Part shown: piece by piece, positions 1-8,377 of the stretch
How positions within the stretch are numbered: position 1 is the stretch's first letter
Layout of the letters: the number at the start of each line of letters is the position of its first letter
DNA from: SHAN690 sp040221375
GTDB taxonomy: Bacteria; Bacteroidota; Bacteroidia; Flavobacteriales_G; Salibacteraceae
Length of the DNA stretch: 64,000 bases
Assembly (NCBI GenBank): GCA_040221375.1
Contig: JAVKEP010000015.1
Coordinates: 92,839-156,838 of the forward strand
Reading direction: 5' to 3'
Notes under the pieces: generated by a model
The model's database searches: none
What the model was told of the DNA's origin: nothing
What the model saw: the letters and a program-made list of their open reading frames with translations, nothing else
Program-made: the position numbers and the translations under genes

Positions 1-971
1 TGGCTAGCTGCTGCCCGTTGTACGAGCGATGTAACCCAACCCACCGAGGCAACAGGCCACGTGAGCATATTGACGTAGATCACAAATTCGGCAATGTTAC
101 CCGCAGATATTTTTCCCTCAAGAGTTAACCTTCCTCCGATGTAGATGGTCAGAATCGTAGAAACTCCGATCAATAGAATCATCGCCGGTAAAAACAATGC
201 ATTGATCCTGACCAAATCGAGGTTTGAATCTTTGTACGAATTGCATTGTTCGGTGAATTCATGCTCGCGTTCTGCAAGCCGGTTGTAGGCTTTGATCACC
301 CGAATCCCACTGAATGCTTCTTGTACGAACGAAGAAAGATCGCTCAGTTTTTCTTGAACAACCTCACTGCGCTGGTTGATTTCCCGGCTTACCCAGTAAA
401 TGAGGACGGATAGAATGGGTAGAGGAGTGAGTACATAGATGGTCAAGGTCGGATTTACACTGATCATCGTTAGAATGACCATGACAAAAAGTACGATCAA
501 GTTGATGGTGTACATGATCGCTGGACCGATGTACATGCGCACCCGACTCACATCCTCGCTGATTCGGTTCATCAGATCTCCCGTGTTGTTGCGCTTGTAA
601 AAGGCCATGTGCAGCCTCTGATACTTGTCGAAGACTTCATTCTTCAAGTCGTACTCAATGAGCCGGCTCATGACGATGATGGTCTGTCGCATCAAATACA
701 AAAAGAATCCCTTAACGATCGATAGGCCGATCACGAGACCCGCGAAGAGGAACACCGCCTTGGTCAGAATAGAAACGTAGCCTTCGGAGATTCCTTCTGC
801 GTCAAAGGCAGGATATACCGCGATGGTGTCTTGCACAAAATCGATGGCGTAGCGGATTACCTGGGCCGGAAAGATGGCAAAGAGGTTGGAAATGACAACG
901 AATAACGTGCCCCCTAATAAGTGCCATTTGTACTTTCTGAAGTACTTGTTGATGTGTGCTAAATCCTTCAT
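1..971 (-). CDS. ABC exporter, permease/ATP-binding fusion (3' part outside window)
   Basis: My own translation from the ATG at 971 gives about 323 residues starting MKDLAHINKYFRKYKWHLLG. It is the membrane domain of an MsbA/LmrA-type exporter: hydrophobic segments near residues 15-35, 65-85, 140-180 and 250-290, and the coupling-helix type motif GDLMNRISEDVSRVR. The nucleotide-binding domain with Walker and signature motifs would lie beyond the left edge, so the fusion is inferred from family architecture. The substrate cannot be told (lipid and drug exporters share this fold). It is divergent from the dehydrogenase gene at 1097. Family assignment is firm; function is not. Confidence 0.85.
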   Translation of the reverse strand, partial: MKDLAHINKYFRKYKWHLLGGTLFVVISNLFAIFPAQVIRYAIDFVQDTIAVYPAFDAEGISEGYVSILTKAVFLFAGLVIGLSIVKGFFLYLMRQTIIVMSRLIEYDLKNEVFDKYQRLHMAFYKRNNTGDLMNRISEDVSRVRMYIGPAIMYTINLIVLFVMVILTMISVNPTLTIYVLTPLPILSVLIYWVSREINQRSEVVQEKLSDLSSFVQEAFSGIRVIKAYNRLAEREHEFTEQCNSYKDSNLDLVRINALFLPAMILLIGVSTILTIYIGGRLTLEGKISAGNIAEFVIYVNMLTWPVASVGWVTSLVQRAAAS

Positions 972-992
972 TTTACCTTCCGCCTGTTTCCC

Positions 993-1022
993 TTGTGTGC
1001 TTTCCGAATAAATATACTTTTG
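993..1022 (+). promoter_or_regulatory. Bacteroidota promoter for the dehydrogenase-nusB run
   Basis: TACTTTTG at 1015-1022 matches the Bacteroidota -7 consensus TAnnTTTG exactly. A TTG at 993-995 lies 19 bases upstream, as expected for a reduced -33 element. The predicted start of transcription is near 1027, giving a leader of about 70 bases. Confidence 0.5.
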
Positions 1023-1096
1023 CCGCGCCGTGGTTGGCAAATGTAATCGAACACCAAAGAGACCATTTATAACAAGTTCTTTAAAATTTAGTTGAC

Positions 1097-2179
1097 GTGG
1101 AAATTCAAGCAAATGCACCGCTAGTCCAGATGGAAAAAATGGGACACGAACAGATTCTTTTCTGCAGTGATCCTGCCACCGGACTAAAGGCCATCATCGG
1201 TATTCATAATACCGTGCTCGGACCAGCTTTAGGAGGTACCCGCATGTGGAATTATGCTTCAGAGGATGAGGCGCTGACCGACGTGTTGCGTCTTTCACGA
1301 GGAATGTCGTACAAAGCGGCGATTTCTGGACTCAACTTAGGAGGCGGAAAAGCCGTAATCATTGGTGATTCAAGAAAAATCAAAAACGAGGCGCTCATGC
1401 GACGCTTCGGCACATTCGTAGATTCGTTAGGAGGAAAGTACATCACCGCTGAAGACGTGGGTATGACCACCAAAGACATGGAGTACATCCACATGGAAAC
1501 AGAACATGTGGTGGGCATTCCTGAATCTTTAGGTGGGGGTGGAGACCCTTCTCCTGTTACGGCTTACGGCGTTTACATGGGCATGAAGGCGGCCGCTAAA
1601 AAGGCCTATGGAAGTGAAATTCTTCAAGACAAAAGGGTATTGGTTCAAGGCGCTGGTCACGTCGGAAGCTACCTCGTAGATCACCTCGTGAAAGAAGGGG
1701 CAAAGGTGATGATCGCCGACATTTATCAAAACAAAATCAAGGAAGTAATCGAACGTCATTCCGGCGTCGAAGTAGTCAATGCCGATGAAGTCGCAGCCAT
1801 CGATATGGACATCTATGCTCCTTGTGCGCTTGGAGCCACGCTGAATGACCAATCCATCCCGATGCTCAAGTGCCAAATCATTGCAGGGGCAGCCAATAAC
1901 CAATTGGCAGAAGAAGAAAAACACGGTAAGATGTTGTTAGAGAGAGGCATCATCTACGCTCCGGATTTTCTCATCAATGCCGGTGGACTGATCAATTGTT
2001 ACAGCGAACTAGAAGGGTACAACCGCGAGCGGGCACTCGAACAAGCCGAAAACATTTATGAAACCACGATGACGGTGCTAGAAAATGCACAGACTTTCGG
2101 AAAGCCGACCTATCAAATCGCCAATGAAATGGCCGAACAACGCATCGAACAAATCGCACAAATCCACCGAAGCCTGTAA
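1097..2179 (+). CDS. Glu/Leu/Phe/Val dehydrogenase family protein (leucine dehydrogenase-like)
   Basis: NAD-dependent amino acid dehydrogenase, 360 aa, deaminating branched-chain (or aromatic) amino acids to 2-oxo acids in the cytoplasm. The substrate-binding lysine lies in MSYKAA (K73) and the catalytic lysine in GLNLGGGKAV (K85), the spacing seen in Bacillus leucine dehydrogenase. The Rossmann fingerprint GAGHVGS is near residue 186. Start is GTG at 1097; no ATG lies nearby in frame. Length equals leucine dehydrogenase (about 360) and is shorter than glutamate dehydrogenase (about 450). It overlaps nusB by one base (TAATG), so the two are probably co-translated. Leucine, valine and phenylalanine cannot be separated by eye. 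Confidence 0.9.
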   Translation: MEIQANAPLVQMEKMGHEQILFCSDPATGLKAIIGIHNTVLGPALGGTRMWNYASEDEALTDVLRLSRGMSYKAAISGLNLGGGKAVIIGDSRKIKNEALMRRFGTFVDSLGGKYITAEDVGMTTKDMEYIHMETEHVVGIPESLGGGGDPSPVTAYGVYMGMKAAAKKAYGSEILQDKRVLVQGAGHVGSYLVDHLVKEGAKVMIADIYQNKIKEVIERHSGVEVVNADEVAAIDMDIYAPCALGATLNDQSIPMLKCQIIAGAANNQLAEEEKHGKMLLERGIIYAPDFLINAGGLINCYSELEGYNRERALEQAENIYETTMTVLENAQTFGKPTYQIANEMAEQRIEQIAQIHRSL

Positions 2180-3150
2180 TGAATAAAGGATTGCCAACAT
2201 TGGTCAACCGACGCTACCTGAGAATCAAGGTGTTTCAGGCGATTTATGCGTACCAGCGAACGCCCGAAGCGGATCTTGTAAAGATGGAACGCGAGATGTT
2301 CGAAAGCATCAATCGCTTGTATACACTCTATCTCTACCTCGTGAAGCTGCTCATGCAGGTTGGGGTAGTTGCAGAAGAGATTTCACAACAAGGAATGCGC
2401 AAGAACTTGCCGACAACTGAAGAATTGAATCCGAATAGACGATTTATTGAGAACCGCGTATTCAAGCAATTGAAAGAGAACGTTCAGTTGCAAAAATTGA
2501 TGGAGAAGGCGAAGATCAATTGGAAAGACGAGCACGACGACATCCGTAAAATCTTTAAAGCCTTCAGAGAGGACGAACAGTACAAGCTTTATATGATTCG
2601 GGAAGACAACAACCTTCAGCTCGATAAGGAGATCCTCGTGTATCTTTTCCGGGAGCACTTAGGCGTCAATGATGTTGTGCACTCAGCCTTGGAAGAAAAA
2701 GACATCTATTGGCAAGACGATCTTCCGATTGCTGCATTGACCGTGCTCAAAACCATCCATGCTATGCCCGAAGGGGATACTGCAAATAGTACTGTGCTCG
2801 CCGACTTGTACAAAGACAAAAAGGAAGACCAAAGTTTTGCCAAAGAACTCCTACGTAAGACGATTCAATTTGCTCCTGAATATGCTGAATTGATCGCAAG
2901 CAAAGCGGATAATTGGGAGAGCGAACGCATCGCCCTTCTAGACCTGATTATGATGCAAATGGGCTTGGCAGAATTGGAGCATTTCGCGACGATTCCAGTA
3001 AAGGTAACGCTGAATGAGTACATAGAATTGGCGAAATCGTACAGCACGCCGAAGAGCAAGGTGTTTATCAATGGCGTGTTAGACAAGCTCGTGCTCGACA
3101 TGAAGAAATCTGAGCGAATCAATAAGCGGGGACGAGGCTTGTTGGAGTGA
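2179..3150 (+). CDS. nusB: Transcription antitermination factor NusB
   Basis: 323 aa, the long Bacteroidota form: the opening NRRYLRIKVFQAIYAY carries the first helix of the fold, followed by a lineage-specific charged insertion. The usual NusB core (DLIMMQMGLAELEHF, then VTLNEYIELAKSY and FINGVLDKL) lies at about residues 250-310. NusB binds boxA RNA with NusE (S10) in rRNA antitermination complexes. The start overlaps the upstream stop by one base. It sits between the dehydrogenase and a DUF1573 lipoprotein, a common order in Bacteroidota. The extra length against the roughly 140 aa of E. coli NusB is normal for this phylum. Confidence 0.93.
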   Translation: MNKGLPTLVNRRYLRIKVFQAIYAYQRTPEADLVKMEREMFESINRLYTLYLYLVKLLMQVGVVAEEISQQGMRKNLPTTEELNPNRRFIENRVFKQLKENVQLQKLMEKAKINWKDEHDDIRKIFKAFREDEQYKLYMIREDNNLQLDKEILVYLFREHLGVNDVVHSALEEKDIYWQDDLPIAALTVLKTIHAMPEGDTANSTVLADLYKDKKEDQSFAKELLRKTIQFAPEYAELIASKADNWESERIALLDLIMMQMGLAELEHFATIPVKVTLNEYIELAKSYSTPKSKVFINGVLDKLVLDMKKSERINKRGRGLLE

Positions 3151-3199
3151 ATTGTTAACTAAAAGCAAAGGTTCAACCACTATGTCATGCCCAAGCTTC

Positions 3200-3207
3200 T
3201 ATTTTTG
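3200..3207 (+). promoter_or_regulatory. -7 element upstream of the DUF1573 lipoprotein
   Basis: TATTTTTG matches TAnnTTTG exactly and ends 24 bases before the ATG at 3232. It lies inside any reading that would start at 3187, which argues for the 3232 start. No good -33 element is visible. Confidence 0.45.
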
Positions 3208-3231
3208 CGCCTCACATTAAAAAGAAGATCA

Positions 3232-3726
3232 ATGAACAGAATTCTAATGAGCACCCTAATTGCAGCTTCACTGTTGCTAGCTGCTTGTGACGGAGCCTCA
3301 TCACCTGAGGGAGGGGAAGGAAATATTACAACCCAAAATGTAGAAGCAACAACGGCCATCACTTTTGAAAGCGATGTTTTCGATTTTGGCTCCATCACAC
3401 AAGGAGAGAAGGTAACGCACTCGTTTCATTTCACCAACACTGGCAACGCGGATTTGGTGATCGTCTCGGCAAAAGGTAGCTGCGGATGCACCGTTCCTGA
3501 ATGGCCTAGAGAACCCATCGCACCCGGAGCGAAAGGAGAGGTCAAAGTGGTGTTTAACAGCGAGGGTAAAAAAGGAAAACAGCACAAGCGCGTTTCCATC
3601 ATCGCCAACACAGAACCAGCGACTTCTGCGGTTACATTAAAGGGTGATGTAATTGTTCCTATCGCTGAAGGAATGGAAGAAGTTGAAACCGAACTAGAGC
3701 CGTCCACCGAGGGTTCAGAAGAATAA
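3232..3726 (+). CDS. DUF1573 domain lipoprotein
   Basis: 164 aa from the ATG at 3232. The N-terminus MNRILMSTLIAASLLLAAC ends in a lipobox (LAAC), so it should be lipid-anchored. The body has the DUF1573 signature: FDFGSITQGEKVTHSFHFTN, then GSCGCTVPEWP and PIAPGAKGEVKVVF, an Ig-like ASH/MSP-type fold. The tail is acidic and low complexity. An ATG at 3187 is in frame, but it would place 15 residues ahead of the signal peptide and inside the promoter element, so I reject it. The role of DUF1573 proteins is unknown; adjacency to nusB and yajC is commonly seen. Confidence 0.88.
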   Translation: MNRILMSTLIAASLLLAACDGASSPEGGEGNITTQNVEATTAITFESDVFDFGSITQGEKVTHSFHFTNTGNADLVIVSAKGSCGCTVPEWPREPIAPGAKGEVKVVFNSEGKKGKQHKRVSIIANTEPATSAVTLKGDVIVPIAEGMEEVETELEPSTEGSEE

Positions 3727-3732
3727 TAGAAC

Positions 3733-4062
3733 ATGATTCAAAGTATATTTTTACAAGCGGAAGGGGGAGAGAATCCCATCATGACGTTTTTGCCACTCAT
3801 CTTGATCGTAGTAGTTTTCTACTTCTTCATGATTCGTCCGCAAACCAAGAAGGCCAAAGAAGCGAAGAAGTTTCGTGAAGCCCTTTCAAAAGGAGATAAG
3901 GTCATCACCATCGGTGGCATCCATGCCAAAGTGGTGGAGGTCAAAGACCAATACTTGGTTCTTTCCATCGCGAATGGAGTAGAGGTCAAGGTCTCCAAGA
4001 CGGCCGTGAGCCCTGAATTAAGTACGGGTACTGGCGAAAGCGAGTTGCAGCAGAAAAAATAA
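3733..4062 (+). CDS. yajC: Preprotein translocase subunit YajC
   Basis: 109 aa with one membrane helix (FLPLILIVVVFYFFMI, about residues 19-34) followed by the family hallmark RPQTKKAKEAKKF and a small basic domain (GDKVITIGGIHAKVVEV). YajC associates with SecDF and helps the Sec translocon; it is not essential in E. coli. It starts six bases after the DUF1573 stop and is followed by a rho-independent terminator, so it ends this transcription unit. Length and motif order are typical. Confidence 0.95.
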   Translation: MIQSIFLQAEGGENPIMTFLPLILIVVVFYFFMIRPQTKKAKEAKKFREALSKGDKVITIGGIHAKVVEVKDQYLVLSIANGVEVKVSKTAVSPELSTGTGESELQQKK

Positions 4063-4082
4063 TCGTCTGTATTGATGATGTC

Positions 4083-4115
4083 AAAGCCTCCTCCGGTTTC
4101 CGGTCGAGGCTTTTT
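4083..4115 (+). terminator. Rho-independent terminator after yajC
   Basis: AAAGCCTC pairs with GAGGCTTT across an inner CCGG/CCGG stem and is followed by a run of T. It lies 20 bases after the yajC stop and just ahead of the promoter for the YbbR gene. Confidence 0.8.
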
Positions 4116-4116
4116 G

Positions 4117-4147
4117 TTTGTTGATCATTGCATTTAACGTAGGTTTG
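4117..4147 (+). promoter_or_regulatory. Promoter of the YbbR-coaE unit, near-leaderless
   Basis: TTTG at 4117-4120, a 19-base spacer, then TAGGTTTG at 4140-4147: both elements match the Bacteroidota -33/-7 consensus with ideal spacing. The -7 element ends only six bases before the ATG at 4154, so transcription should start at or next to the start codon. Confidence 0.65.
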
Positions 4148-4153
4148 ACAACG

Positions 4154-5143
4154 ATGGCAAGAGACTCCTTTTTCAGTATCCGCGACATTTTTAGGGACCG
4201 CAGAAAACTCACGGTGTTTCTCATTTGTCTCGGACTCTCTCTGTTGAGTTGGATACTCATTTCTCTTGGGAAAAATTACAATACTACCTTGATTGTTCCT
4301 GTCAAGTACCTCAATTTTCCTGAGAATAAAACGCTCCTCAATGATGTCCCCCAAAAACTAGCAGTAAGCGTAAGTGGAAGCGGATTCGATTTACTGCAGT
4401 TCGATCGAAAATTGACCCAAGACACCTTGTTAGTCAATTTAGACAACCTAAAAATCGGGGTATACGGCGATTACCAACGAGGCTACTTAGATCAGGCTAT
4501 CCTTGGAAAGGACCTTCAAGAGCGATTGAAAGGTGCCCTGGCGCTGAATCGAGTGCTCAGCGATTCGATTGTGTTTGTGTTCGATTTAAAAGTGGTGAGG
4601 ACCTTGCCGGTAAAAGCGCGCACCAATTTTACGGTCAAGCAAGGTTTTGTCCAAATTGATTCAATCCAAATTATTCCTCCAGAGGTAGAAGTGTATGGGG
4701 CGTTGTCTGTTTTAGATACCATGAAAGCCATTCACACAGACCTCATTGACCTTGGAGAATTGAGCAAGAGCAGGACACTCAAGGCCAAGCTTTCCGACGA
4801 ATGGATAGGGAAAGACGCAAGTACATTGATTGATAGCGTGAAGGTCATAGTGTCCATAGATCAGCTAACCGAGCGTAGCTTTATGTTGACACCAGCACTC
4901 TTGAATGTTCCCGATTCACTCGAAATGTTGACGTTCCCCAGCAGCGTGGAGGCTACCGTGCAACTTCCGTTGTCTAAATACGAGGACTTGAATCCGAACG
5001 ACATCCGTTTATCGGTGGACTTCCTTGACATGGAAGAAGGTTATATGGTATTGCCCGTATCCATCGAAGAATGGCCTGTATATGCTCAAGGCATACAAGT
5101 TAAACCTGAAAAAGTAGAGATCGTCTTAAGCCGCAAGGAATGA
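4154..5143 (+). CDS. YbbR-like domain protein
   Basis: 329 aa from the ATG at 4154. A single membrane helix (LTVFLICLGLSLLSWILISL, about residues 20-39) is followed by extracytoplasmic YbbR-type repeats, with the pattern VPVKYLNFPEN...VPQKLAVSVSG and later PPEVEVYGALSVLD. In Firmicutes the homologue (CdaR) regulates the c-di-AMP cyclase CdaA; in Bacteroidota the role is less clear. An alternative TTG at 4118 would lie inside the promoter and is rejected. The stop overlaps the coaE start (ATGA), so the two genes are coupled. This two-gene order is common in the phylum. Confidence 0.85.
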   Translation: MARDSFFSIRDIFRDRRKLTVFLICLGLSLLSWILISLGKNYNTTLIVPVKYLNFPENKTLLNDVPQKLAVSVSGSGFDLLQFDRKLTQDTLLVNLDNLKIGVYGDYQRGYLDQAILGKDLQERLKGALALNRVLSDSIVFVFDLKVVRTLPVKARTNFTVKQGFVQIDSIQIIPPEVEVYGALSVLDTMKAIHTDLIDLGELSKSRTLKAKLSDEWIGKDASTLIDSVKVIVSIDQLTERSFMLTPALLNVPDSLEMLTFPSSVEATVQLPLSKYEDLNPNDIRLSVDFLDMEEGYMVLPVSIEEWPVYAQGIQVKPEKVEIVLSRKE

Positions 5144-5727
5144 AACTCGTAGGATTAACCGGTGGAATTGGAAGCGGGAAAACAACGGTAGCAACGGTGT
5201 TTGAGAGCCTCTCCATTCCTGTGTTCAATTCGGATCTCGCAGCGCGCGCTTTGCTTGCTGAAGATGAGAAGGTGGTGCACTCAGTGATTAACTTGTTGGG
5301 AGCCGATGCATATCATCCAGATGGGAGTCCAGATCGAAAACGCATCGCTCAGTTGGTGTTTACAGACCCACCTCTGCTCAATGCCTTGAACGCGATTATC
5401 CATCCGGCTGTACGTCAATCGACGCTTCAATGGATCGAATCTTTACCTGATTCAGTGGACTACTGCATCAAGGAAGCCGCAATTCTATTTGAGAGCGGTG
5501 CAGCAGCCCAATGTGACCAAGTGGTTGTAGTCACAGCCAGAACCGATGTGCGCATTGAGAGGATCATGGCCAGGGATGACGTAAGTCGGGGTGACGTTGA
5601 AGAACGGATGAACAACCAATGGCCCCAAGAGAAGATTGCGGGAATGGCCGATTTCTGCATTGAGAACAATCCTGAACAATCCCTTATCCAACAAGTACTC
5701 GACGTCCACAATGCGTTATCCGCGTAA
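5140..5727 (+). CDS. coaE: Dephospho-CoA kinase
   Basis: 195 aa. It phosphorylates the 3'-hydroxyl of dephospho-CoA, the last step of coenzyme A synthesis. P-loop LTGGIGSGKTT at residues 6-16; NSDLAARAL holds the substrate-binding aspartate; HPAVR and EAAILFESG are family motifs, followed by the lid region RIMARDDVSRGDVEERM. Start ATG overlaps the YbbR stop by four bases. The 3' end overlaps the convergent rlmD stop region by 12 bases, so the two transcripts share complementary ends. Length is normal. Confidence 0.95.
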   Translation: MKLVGLTGGIGSGKTTVATVFESLSIPVFNSDLAARALLAEDEKVVHSVINLLGADAYHPDGSPDRKRIAQLVFTDPPLLNALNAIIHPAVRQSTLQWIESLPDSVDYCIKEAAILFESGAAAQCDQVVVVTARTDVRIERIMARDDVSRGDVEERMNNQWPQEKIAGMADFCIENNPEQSLIQQVLDVHNALSA

Positions 5728-7131
5728 GTAGAGCATCGCTATGTTTTCCACGTGGCTGGTATGAGGGAACATGTCTACCGCACGCGTTTTATGGACGTCA
5801 TATTTTTCACCTAAGAGGGCTAAATCCCTTGCTTGTGTGGCTGGGTCGCAGCTCACGTAGATGATTCTTTTCGGCATTGCATTCAGGATGCACTGCACCA
5901 CGTCGGAATGCATTCCGGCCCTCGGCGGATCGGTGACGAGCACGTCCGGAATGCCGTGCACCGCTACAAAATCGTCGGTCAGGATGTCCCGCATGTCGCC
6001 GGCATAAAACGAACAGTTGTCTACGCCATTCAGCTCGGCATTTTTTTCTGCGTCTTCAATGGCTTCTTGCACATATTCGATGCCGATCACACGCTTCGCG
6101 CGGTTAGCCAGGTAGAGCGCAATGCTGCCGGTTCCGGTATACAAGTCATAGACCAGCTCATCACCATCGAGGTTGGCCCACTCGTAGATCAATGCATACA
6201 ATCGCTCAGCTTGATGACTATTGGTTTGAAAAAAGCTCTTCGGGCCGATGAGGTAATCCAATGTACCACCATCGCCAGGGCGCGTGAAAGTTTCTTTGAT
6301 GGTCGGTTCTCCATGAATCAATGTGGCCGGACAATCTCCAAAGGTGTCGTTGACCTTTTGGTTGATAATGGACCATAATGAAACGATTTGTGGAAATTGA
6401 CGAATCAGCCGCTGGTAGAGTTCATCTACTTCCTGATTCTGCTCCTTCACGATCATTAATACCATCCATTCGCCCTTTCTATTATTTCTGAATACCACAT
6501 TACGCAAGGTTCCCACCTTATCACGTGGGTGGTAAAAGGATAAGTGGAGTTTTCGTGCCTCATCGAACAAGAAATTCCGCATTTTATTGTGATCTGATGC
6601 CTGGAGATGACATTCTTCTACGTGCAAGACCCAATCGAATCTACCCGGAACGTGAAACCCGATACCTTGATCCTTCTTTACTTCGTCGCCCTTGGCAAGA
6701 TCTTCTGGGGTGAGCCACCGTTGTTGGACAAAAGTGAACTCCATCTTATTTCGATAGCCGAACACCTTATCCGCGCCTAATATGGGCTCAGCATTCACAT
6801 TGGCCAATCCTCCAATGCGCCGGAGTTGTTGCAATACGTTGCGCTCTTTGAACTCGATTTGCTTTTGATACGACAATTCTTGCCAGCTGCAGCCGCCACA
6901 AAAGGCTTGATGAATGCAAGGTGCTTCCACGCGATGAGGGGATGCTGTCTCAATGCGGACAACATTTCCTTCTTTCATGCCTTTTTTATTCTTTCGGATT
7001 TGGACGCTCACCACATCCCCTGGGAGCGCTCCTTTCGTGAGGTATGCTTGCCCTTCCTTTTTACCGATCACCTTTCCCTTGGCCCCGAGGTCTACGATCT
7101 CAACGCCCTCAACGATGCTTCCTTTTTTCAT
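5716..7131 (-). CDS. rlmD: 23S rRNA (uracil-5-)-methyltransferase, RlmD family
   Basis: 471 aa SAM-dependent RNA m5U methyltransferase. An N-terminal TRAM domain (about residues 1-60) is followed by iron-sulfur cysteines in CIHQAFCGGC, then the methyltransferase core: YDLYTGTGSIALYLA (SAM binding), TDPPRAGMH and the catalytic cysteine in YVSCDPATQARDL. RlmD methylates U1939 of 23S rRNA in E. coli; RlmC and TrmA-like relatives are similar, so the exact base is inferred. The start overlaps the hemerythrin gene stop by four bases, the last step of a leftward five-gene run. Confidence 0.9.
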   Translation of the reverse strand: MKKGSIVEGVEIVDLGAKGKVIGKKEGQAYLTKGALPGDVVSVQIRKNKKGMKEGNVVRIETASPHRVEAPCIHQAFCGGCSWQELSYQKQIEFKERNVLQQLRRIGGLANVNAEPILGADKVFGYRNKMEFTFVQQRWLTPEDLAKGDEVKKDQGIGFHVPGRFDWVLHVEECHLQASDHNKMRNFLFDEARKLHLSFYHPRDKVGTLRNVVFRNNRKGEWMVLMIVKEQNQEVDELYQRLIRQFPQIVSLWSIINQKVNDTFGDCPATLIHGEPTIKETFTRPGDGGTLDYLIGPKSFFQTNSHQAERLYALIYEWANLDGDELVYDLYTGTGSIALYLANRAKRVIGIEYVQEAIEDAEKNAELNGVDNCSFYAGDMRDILTDDFVAVHGIPDVLVTDPPRAGMHSDVVQCILNAMPKRIIYVSCDPATQARDLALLGEKYDVHKTRAVDMFPHTSHVENIAMLYLRG

Positions 7132-7565
7132 TTGTCCATTGTTTGAATCCTAGCATAAAGCGCATCGAGCTCTCCTTTGGATAATCCATTCTGAATGAGC
7201 GGTAAGAACTCAGTTTCTTCTGTTTGAAGGTGTTGGGATAGCAGCGTTCCAATGGAATTGAGAAGACTCCTCTGATTGACTTCGCTTTCCAGTTTCTTAA
7301 AGAGAATCTCCACCTCCGCATGGTCATCATTGAGTAAGTAGATCAGCTGATCGAGTTCGGAAGTGCGTTGGGAGCAAAATGGAAAGAGCACATGTTCTTC
7401 CATTCGAAAATGTGGCAATAGCATCGTATGAAACTGTGCCGAAGCACGGCTCGAGAGCGCGATGGAGTCTGCCAATTCCACATCCTGAAGTTCCGTCGCC
7501 AAGGAGTTGATCGCAACGTGTTCTCGGATCAAGTAGTCAATCAATGGATGTGACCCATCATTCAT
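7128..7565 (-). CDS. Hemerythrin domain protein
   Basis: 145 aa four-helix bundle protein. Candidate di-iron ligands are in order: IREHVAIN (helix A), FHTMLLPHFRMEEHVLFPF (HxxxE, helix B), NDDHAEVE (helix C) and QHLQTEETEFLPL (HxxxE, helix D). Such proteins bind O2 or NO, or act in repair of iron-sulfur clusters (compare RIC/YtfE), but it lacks the N-terminal ScdA domain. It overlaps both neighbours by four bases, so it is translationally coupled to the HEAT-like protein upstream and rlmD downstream. Its link to RNA methylation, if any, is unknown. Confidence 0.85.
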   Translation of the reverse strand: MNDGSHPLIDYLIREHVAINSLATELQDVELADSIALSSRASAQFHTMLLPHFRMEEHVLFPFCSQRTSELDQLIYLLNDDHAEVEILFKKLESEVNQRSLLNSIGTLLSQHLQTEETEFLPLIQNGLSKGELDALYARIQTMDK

Positions 7566-8095
7566 TGCTCACCTAACAATTTGTCGAGAAGGAGCTGACG
7601 CAGGCTGATCAATAATTCTTGTTTCTCACCTTTGTCCGCTACCACTTCATCCATTCTTGAAATGGCGTCGGTCAATAACATGTCGTTGTCAAATTCTGAA
7701 TTTTCGATGACCGTAACTACTTCTACTGCGGTCATGAAGTCTCCATTGATGGCTGTTTCGATGAGAATATCGAGCTCGTTTGAAGCGTCGAGACCGGATT
7801 GCCAGATGCTGTTGAGTACTTCTTTATGAAGTTCTGAACGATTCGCGTCGCGAAGAATATCAATCATAGGAACAATGCATGCGGAGTCCTTCAGATTGTG
7901 CAGCGTCTTTTCTAATAGTATGCGCACATCCTTGGTTTGATGTTCCGCAAGCAAGTTAAATAAGGCGTCCATCATCTCAGGGCTGCCTTCGTGCGGAACC
8001 ATTTTAAGCGCTCCGACGACGCGCCGATCGTTCTTGGATGTCAATTCCGCTATCATCTCCTCGATCCTCTTTTTTCTGTCTTTTTCTTCCATCAT
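7562..8095 (-). CDS. HEAT-repeat-like hypothetical protein
   Basis: About 177 aa, cytoplasmic, no signal peptide. After a charged N-terminus (EKDRKKRIEEMIAEL) it is all-helical with repeating units such as SPEMMDALFNLLAEHQ, SACIVPMIDILRDAN and SNELDILIETAINGD, resembling HEAT/Armadillo repeats. I chose the ATG at 8095 because it makes an ATGA overlap with the upstream ABM gene; an ATG at 8116 would overlap it by 25 bases. I do not recognise a named family. It is coupled to the hemerythrin gene downstream by a four-base overlap, suggesting a shared complex or pathway (inference). Confidence 0.65.
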   Translation of the reverse strand: MMEEKDRKKRIEEMIAELTSKNDRRVVGALKMVPHEGSPEMMDALFNLLAEHQTKDVRILLEKTLHNLKDSACIVPMIDILRDANRSELHKEVLNSIWQSGLDASNELDILIETAINGDFMTAVEVVTVIENSEFDNDMLLTDAISRMDEVVADKGEKQELLISLRQLLLDKLLGEQ

Positions 8096-8376
8096 CTTAT
8101 TTTCTCTACGCTCCAAGCTTCAGGACGGGCGTTAAATAACACCTTGGTCTTGGCCCACGTTTCTTTGAATAGGCTTGAGTTTCTGTATGATTCTAGTGCT
8201 TGAGGATTGTCCCATACGCTAAGCGTCATGAGGACCCTAGCGTCATTGATGTCTTGTACCAAATCGACCTTGGCGCATCCGGGAAAGGCCTCAATTTTTG
8301 GCTTTGACGCCTCGAAGATGGCGATGAACTCGTCCAACAACTCTTCTTTGAATGTCATTTTTACTACGCGCTGCAT
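8092..8376 (-). CDS. Antibiotic biosynthesis monooxygenase (ABM) domain protein
   Basis: 94 aa single ABM ferredoxin-like domain: VVKMTFKEELLDEFIAIFEASK, FPGCAKVDLVQDINDAR and the closing SVWDNPQALESYRNSSLF are the usual strand-helix pattern of the YgiN/ABM family of quinol monooxygenases and stress enzymes. No cofactor is needed in characterised relatives; the substrate here is unknown. It starts one base after the SAM hydrolase stop and overlaps the HEAT-like gene by four bases, so it is the second gene in the leftward run. Confidence 0.8.
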   Translation of the reverse strand: MQRVVKMTFKEELLDEFIAIFEASKPKIEAFPGCAKVDLVQDINDARVLMTLSVWDNPQALESYRNSSLFKETWAKTKVLFNARPEAWSVEKIR

Positions 8377-8377
8377 A

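Noticed and set aside
1064..1078. 15-base string CATTTATAACAAGTT repeated at 60980-60994
   Set aside because: Both copies are upstream of genes, but a few 15-base matches are expected by chance in 64 kb of AT-biased spacer, and the distances to the start codons differ.
5833..6378. Open frame of 181 codons on the plus strand
   Set aside because: It lies wholly opposite rlmD, whose protein has clear motifs; the translation has no recognisable domain.
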